Positions 57,840 through 64,000 of a stretch of DNA of 64,000 bases are shown here, one piece after another. The notes beneath the pieces are model-generated. The model searched no databases. It worked only from the letters and a program-made list of their open reading frames with translations, and had not been told where the DNA came from. This stretch comes from Alentia gelatinosa (lineage: Eukaryota; Annelida; Polychaeta; Phyllodocida; Polynoidae). A program made the translations under genes and the position numbers. The stretch lies in assembly GCA_950022655.1 (NCBI GenBank), contig OX465581.1, positions 104,825,125 to 104,889,124 on the forward strand, written 5' to 3'. The first letter of the stretch is position 1, and each line of letters begins with the position of its first letter.

Positions 57840-60555
57840 GGCTAAAATAATGTGGCCTTTTTCGATAAGGCTTTCTTTATATTAAAACAAAGTGAGTTAC
57901 ATTCAGGCAATTGTCATAAGAATCATATCCTTTAAATAGCATGTCTAAATGCTGCTACTATATGAGACCTTTGTCTCATTGCCTTGAGGAGCTCCAGCTA
58001 GCATTGGCAGATTATGATAAAACTGTATTCCTGTGGAGTAATTTTCTAATATCTGTGAACCTGTGTTCACCAGATTGAGTCTATAAAGTCTACAGAGTCT
58101 TATCGTTTCTGCATGTGTAGATTATGGTAAGTTCAGCAAAGAGGACTCAGTGAGACCTGTGGTACGTTTGAAGTACACAGGCTAGACTAACTGGCTCAAT
58201 CTGTGCCGGTCTTTTTATTTTCAAATCATAGAAGGGGACGGACCCAGGTGGGAGGGGCTTACGGGCAGGACATGCCTACAGGTGAGGGCCCTGGTTGGAT
58301 TTGGCTGAACTACTATAAGCTATTTTGATGACAGTGTGAGTTGATGCTCCTAGTTTCTATAGTTGTAGGGCTCTGCTAATGTTCTAACTCAAAATCAGGG
58401 ATGCAACCCCTACAAAACCAAGGCAGCTAGCAGACATGCTGGAAGCCTGTACCTCTCCCATATCCATATAACTAATCATAAAGCTTGACTACCTAGAACC
58501 CAATTTTCACTGGAGTCACTAATTGAAAACAACTGAGCCCCCAGCCATAATCTTTGAACGCTCCCTAATATTCACGACTTTTATGAAAATATTTAGAAAA
58601 TATGCAGAAGCAACAATGTTATCACAATGTCAATTTTGGATGACGTCTTCCAGAATTATTTGTCTGGTAAATCCACCATGAACGGCAGTCCTTACTCGAT
58701 ATATGTCCATGGTATGTTTATTGGTGTAAATGGGCCCCAATTCATTCTCTTTGTTTTACACAAGAAAAAGCAGTATTTTCTTGAAAAAGAGGAAAATTAG
58801 AAACAGATATTGTATATGTATTTTGTAACGTGCAAGTTATTTTACATGATACCAATTTGGCTATAGAATCTGTCTTTTTGTACCAGACCAGCAGGAAAAC
58901 TATAATCATGGTTCTCTTAACTAGGATCAAGTGTCATATCCATTTTCGTTGGAAGAGAACGGTTGTTGGCCAAGAGACTGATTTCTGTTCTATAGACAGA
59001 GAGATTTAGTAAAGATTCTGGGTGATTACCTGATTAAGTGATCATATCCTGTAGTATGCTGCAGTGACCAAGGTGACCTGGCCAGACATCCATAAAACTC
59101 TGTTTGAAGCAACAAAAAACAAGAAATGGGGCTGTGGTTTATCTCTTGCTGAGGTAAACAGAAATGTCAATGTCAATGGCGACAACAAATTAGGCCTTAT
59201 CATCATGGAGGTTTGAGGGCTAATTGCATCTAAGTAATACTTGGGACAGAATTAGCAGACTTGGGAGAAGCCAGCTTGGGGAGAACATAATATGGGTACC
59301 AGCACATCCACACTGCAGAGTATGGAACCTAATAGATACAGACCTGTCGTGCAGTATTGTGCCATTAAGATTTTGTTGGCTACATAGCCTGACAGCCAGT
59401 GTAATGCACTACATGGTTACATTTACAAGGGTATTGCAACTTTTGAAACTATTGTGTGCTATTGGAACCCTGGCACCTCAGGATACGATTGAACTGATAA
59501 TGTCATATTTTATTAACATTATTGACAATTTTTTCACTCAGTAGCTTCTTATGTGTGGTTACGCTAAGATGGTTCTTGGTCCAATCACCTACCTTGAACA
59601 TGTGAGGTGTATGCTTAAATTACCAAAAGACACCATCCAAGAACAATCAGTAATTGACAGATCAATACTGGTTATTATTCAACACATCATGAAAGAAGAG
59701 ACCAAGAATTCATCAATCTCGTTCCTATACCATGACCCACTTGAACTGTACACCAACAATGAGTAGACACAATCAAGGCAGGCCTATCACTTCTTACCTG
59801 ATGGCATCCATCCAGGTCAGGACTTGCTGGCATAGTGGGGCAGGTCAATCATGGACTATCTTGACAAGACAAATCATAAGACTGCATTAGGTAGGCCTGT
59901 CTGTAAAGCCTACTAAGATTGCGATGTCTAGAAAAATAAATTTCAAATATAAATCAATATTCAATTAGTGAATGTAAGTGTTTTGCTCCTATACTATGGT
60001 TCAATCCATATATGGACATAGAATAAAAATGCAGGTTGTCAGGATCAGGCAGATAGAGTTAAGTTTAATAATTGTACTGCTTATATATGTCAAAATTTAG
60101 AGAAAAAGCCAAACTCAGATATACTAAACCCAAAAGTATTTCATGGGTTTTCTCCCTTTTGGTCTGGTTTCCCAACATCCCTCAGGGCCAGGCTGGTAAG
60201 CCTGCTTTTGGGAAGGGAAGAATAGTCTTCTCCCAGGTTGGTGAACAGGGAACATGCTAGATCCCCCCTCTCACTTTGATGCTGTTTCCAATCTATTTTG
60301 TACTCTGATGTTGTGCAGGCTAAGTATGTTAAACTTCCAGGAGGATTGGTGTTCCCTGGCTTTTCTTATACCAGGAAGACTACTTAATTATATTGCTCTA
60401 GCCTTTTGCTAAGGCAACAATGTATGTACAAATGTGTAGTTCATGTCTCTCTAGGTCTATATGTGTTTATTGTGTTATAAATGTATGTCATGGGTCAAAA
60501 AGGATTTACAGTAACTCATTGAAAAAAACTGCATAAATTAAAGGTAAATGATGAG
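57840..60555. other. No gene identified
   Basis: A plus-strand stretch about 59070-59880 reads partly like decayed protein (KVTWPDIHKTLFEATKNKKW, then stops and frame changes; later a 106-codon frame at 59224). No family was recognised. The rest is A+T-rich non-coding DNA. Confidence 0.35.
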
Positions 60556-60559
60556 GTAT

Positions 60560-62110
60560 TGGAACGAAAATGTGGAACCGTCTTGGATACGCCAAGAGAA
60601 ACCCGGTTGAGGCATCTATGGGAACAGGTTCTGATACAAGGTTTGCCTCGATAGATGTTAATGCGCTAGGTGACAGAGTTAGGTGAAGGACAATATTTGC
60701 CAAGGTACGTGAAAACTAAGATATATGTTATTTACAAGAAACACATAGTTCCCCAAGCACAATTCAACAATTGGAACTAGAGTGGGCTGGTACAATTAAT
60801 TATGCTCATGGTGCCTCTAATGCTACAGGTTAATCCCAAATTCAATGCAAAAATAACAGACTCTGTTGTGGATTATGAAAGCTGTTTTTTTATCTTAAAT
60901 ATAAAGACTACTACTGAGGAATTATTTTTAGCTGATATATATGCCCCAACACAAAGTCATGAATCAGAACAGTTGGAATTCATAGATAGAGTGCATAATT
61001 GCATAAAGAAATTCTCTGACTTTCCCATCCTCATGGGAGGAGACTTCAATCTTGCTAAAGTCATTTTCTAGACAGGGGAAATAATAATATGCCTTATAGG
61101 TCTTCAAAATATAAGGATACTCTCGTCAATATAGTCTCCACATTAGAACTAGTAGATATTTGGCGAGAGTGAAATCAAGGGGTCAAAAAAAAAAGTCAAC
61201 AAGGGTCTCGGATAGATTATTGGTTCATAGGTAGCAAATTGTTCTAAAGGACTTTCTTATCTTTCTGACCACTGCCCTATCAAGATTACCATCAAAGCCA
61301 AAACAGAGAGATGGGGACCAGGACAGTGGAAACAAAATAACTCCTTACTAGAGGACAAAGATTATGTTAAAGCAATTAGTGAGACTATCAAAGATTTTTT
61401 TTGAATAAAGAGAGAATCTACCTCCAATGGGGAAATTGGCCTTTATTAAATTTAGAATTAAAATGTTTGCTGTAAAGTATGCAAAGAAGAAGAAAGTAGA
61501 AGGTGAAAAGGTAAGGAAACACTAGAGTCAAGGTTCAATGCTCTGGTGAAAGTAGTAGTTGATCAGAGTCTGGGAACAGTGCAGACAGACAAAGAGCCCA
61601 TAATAGATAAAGAACAAGAGATGGCCACACAATCAAACAAGAATTGGATGATACAAGGACTTTAGGTCTAAAGCCAGATAGCTTAATCTTGGTGAAAAAC
61701 TGACAAGCTATTTCCTAAGCCTAGAAAATAAAGACTTTGAGAATAAACTAATCTCACAAGTGCAAAACACCACAGGTGAGATCATATCTCAACCACAAGA
61801 AGTGAGGAAGTTTAGCTATAAATACTATGAAAGTCTATATTCTATGAGTGTTGATTCCCCACCTACCAATGAATTCAAGAAAATAATTGAAGAAAAAGTT
61901 AAACCAACATTACCAACTCTGGATTTCCTGGAGGCAGAATTGATAGACACACTAATCACATTAGGAGAACTAACTAATGCCTTAAAAGAAATGAATGCTG
62001 GGAAGACTCCAGTTAAGATGGACCTTCTGTGGAATTTTATAGGACTTTCTGGGAACTTCTTAAGCAGCCATACTTTGAGTCTCTGAATACTGAACAAAGA
62101 AGTGTTGCAG
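60560..62110 (+). pseudogene. L1/Tx1-like LINE fragment (endonuclease to RT start)
   Basis: An APE-type endonuclease is readable across frames: SIDVNALGDRVR near 60650, then ICYLQETHSSPSTIQQL near 60733. Next come LFLADIYAPTQSHESEQLEF, ILMGGDFNLAK near 61045 and SRIDYWFIGSK with a decayed SDHCPIKI near 61264. The start of RT follows: LGELTNALKEMNAGKTP near 61966 and the frame-shifted EFYRTFWELLK near 62032. The order matches L1/Tx1 ORF2. The copy stops near 62110, before the palm. Stops and shifts are frequent, so it is dead. Confidence 0.75.
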
Positions 62111-62114
62111 AACT

Positions 62115-63490
62115 AATGCTTGATGAGGAATTGTATATATATATCCCTGTTTTGTACAGCGCTTTGTTTATGCTCAAGCTAATGACTAATATGAGGCCAA
62201 GCTGTGGACGAAAGATGTTTAATTTTTCACGTGAAAAAGACAAATAGGTAGTATACAAGGTATACAGTACACAAAGGTATACGATATTTGTCAACAGTAA
62301 ATTTTCATAAATGGAAAAAAACACCCAAAATTTGTTGGGTGGGTGGGAGGTAAAGAAATGTTTTGAGTCTTTGAACGAATTTGAAGAGACTGACACGTGA
62401 TGTGACACGTCACGACAGTATGAGTTCTTAAAACGTGCGTTAGATGTCTCTTGCTGCGTTGCCGCGCTTAATACGACAGCTACCTCAAGCCATTAGACTT
62501 CACATGTTCGTATTAATGACACAACCCTTTGTTTTTTTATTCCTGTTCAGTGTCTGCCCATTAATTTGGTACTTTGCTCATTCCTCTGATCACATAATTC
62601 CCTACGGTACTGAGCATGGCCATCGAAATTGATGCAAGCTTAGTAATTAGACATTTTATACCAGCCATTATTTGTGCTGCCAAATCCAAAGGCCCAGAAT
62701 AACATTCAGCAAATGCAGGCCATGTGTAGAACTCAGTTGCCTGTTTATATAGTAGTTCCAAAATGCAGCCATGTTTCCTCAGATAGATATAGAATAGTCA
62801 TGGTGCCGATTCAATCCATCATATCATTGAAGCCAACAGGTCTACATCTCCTCCCAATTACTGTTAGAAATATGGGAGATCTAATTCTAACACAATAATG
62901 TTCACAGGCTGGAACAACTTTTTTTCTTTTTCAGAAGACTTCTTCATCACGGTAGGCCTTTGCACTTTGTACAGTATTGTGGGAGATGCATTCAGCTCAG
63001 ATTAGAACCCACTGATACTGACTGGAGGACTCTGCTGGCTGGACTGAGGGTCTCTTTCCTCTTTCCTTTCATTGAATCTTGTGCACCCATAAGACAATTA
63101 TATCTACATCTCACTTGAACACAGTATAAATAGGCTCCTCATGAAACACCACCTGAAGTCACCGGTGTGTACTGTCCCCTGACATTATTTGTGCTAGTTA
63201 CAGGCTAGGTCTTTACATGGTTGTTGACTATAGTTTAAATTCTTTTGAAAATGGTTTGAGAAGCCATAAGATTAATCAAAGTAACTTCTTGGGTGCTCCC
63301 TGCAAGTTGGAATAATGAGCGATAATTAGGGACGACTTCTTGGATACAAGAGAAGTTTATATTATGTTTACTGTTCATTCCACAAATTAAGTATCACATA
63401 TTCAATATAGTGTAATATCTTGGAGGACTCTTATGGTTTATATATGGTAAATATCTTTGAGAGAAAATAAGTCATAAAAGGTTATTTGTT
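62115..63490. other. No gene recognised
   Basis: A+T-rich intergenic DNA after the truncated LINE. Frames of up to 74 codons have no motif. Confidence 0.45.
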
Positions 63491-63496
63491 TTCAAA

Positions 63497-64000
63497 GGCA
63501 TCTTTACTATATCTTCAGAACTGGCCATAGAATATGTTAATCAACAGTGGTGGCAGGGGGAGCAAAATTAGCTGTATACATGGACCCTGAAAGTACAGAA
63601 CACTAAAAAGTAGCTCAGAATGTTCATAAGGAAGGCTACTACATGGACACATAGCAGAAAGTTGCATATAAAGAGCTCTTATAGTCTTTAGGTACTTTAT
63701 CTTTAGAACTAGCAGTCAAAAATGTCAAACAACAGCAGTGGCTGGGGTATCAAAATTAGTTATATACCTGAATTATAAGATCACAAAACACTAAAAGACA
63801 GCTAGAAATGTTTCCAAGGGATGCCACAATGTGACAAGATGGCAAGAAAACTGTATATAAAAACCTTTAAGACTCCTTAGATACCTCAGAACTGGCTGTT
63901 GCCACAGGGGTGACAAAATAGGTTATATACCTGTATCATGGGATCACAGAACACTAAAAATAGCTCACAATATTTCTAAGGGATGACACAATATGGCCAC
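63497..64000. repeat. Diverged ~185-base tandem repeat, open at the right edge
   Basis: Three units begin near 63497, 63677 and 63867. Shared words in order are TTAGAACT(A/G)GC or CAGAACTGGC, CAAAATTAG(C/T)T(A/G)TATAC, ACACTAAAA and AAGGGATG(C/A)CACAAT. Units two and three are closest. The third is cut off by the window end, so the array length is unknown. Confidence 0.7.

Overview
The window is animal nuclear DNA. It has GT-AG introns, AATAAA poly(A) signals, metazoan protein families (a class A GPCR, a PAN/SRCR secreted protein) and a dense, layered load of transposable elements. It has no operons and no bacterial gene layout. The mix fits a marine invertebrate such as a lophotrochozoan or a lancelet-like animal. 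The sequence alone does not settle the species.

Layout. 1-6.3 kb: a CR1/Jockey-type non-LTR reverse transcriptase, decayed by in-frame stops, split by a 5.2-kb Ngaro-like tyrosine-recombinase retrotransposon. The insert has the A1-B1/A2-B2 split direct repeat layout, a broken gag and RT/RNase H, and an intact recombinase. 6.3-19 kb: mostly non-coding, with a decayed RT, a possible terminal exon, a solo LTR with TTAA duplications, a minus-strand Gypsy pol relic and several MITE pairs. 19.6-21 kb: one intronless GPCR gene on the minus strand. 21-37 kb: MITEs, a CpG-rich promoter-like patch, a long near-perfect hairpin, a G-rich/(TG)n block, tRNA-derived SINE-like units and another dead RT. 37.1-39.9 kb: a two-exon gene for a secreted PAN + SRCR protein. 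40-44.4 kb: inverted-repeat elements. 45.7-57.4 kb: a large PIF/Harbinger-type DNA transposon. 57.4-64 kb: a G-rich fragment, a decayed L1/Tx1-like LINE and a ~185-bp tandem array running off the right edge.

The main object is the Harbinger-type unit. Its exons can be joined by consensus splice sites into three uninterrupted genes: a 345-aa DDE nuclease of the HARBI1 family (+, 5 exons), a 609-aa acidic Myb/SANT-like protein (-, 7 coding exons) and a 266-aa second Myb/SANT-like protein (+, 6 exons). The two Myb-like genes are divergent from a shared 1.8-kb intergenic region. They share an 89-bp exon of identical length and phase, so they look like paralogues. The nuclease and the long Myb gene converge tail to tail. 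The left end carries five TTGCACAA units among ACGTACGT strings and the right end an eroded inverted counterpart, as expected for transposase-binding ends. Known PIF/Harbinger elements usually encode one nuclease and one Myb-like partner; a second Myb-like partner in one element is the most unusual thing here.
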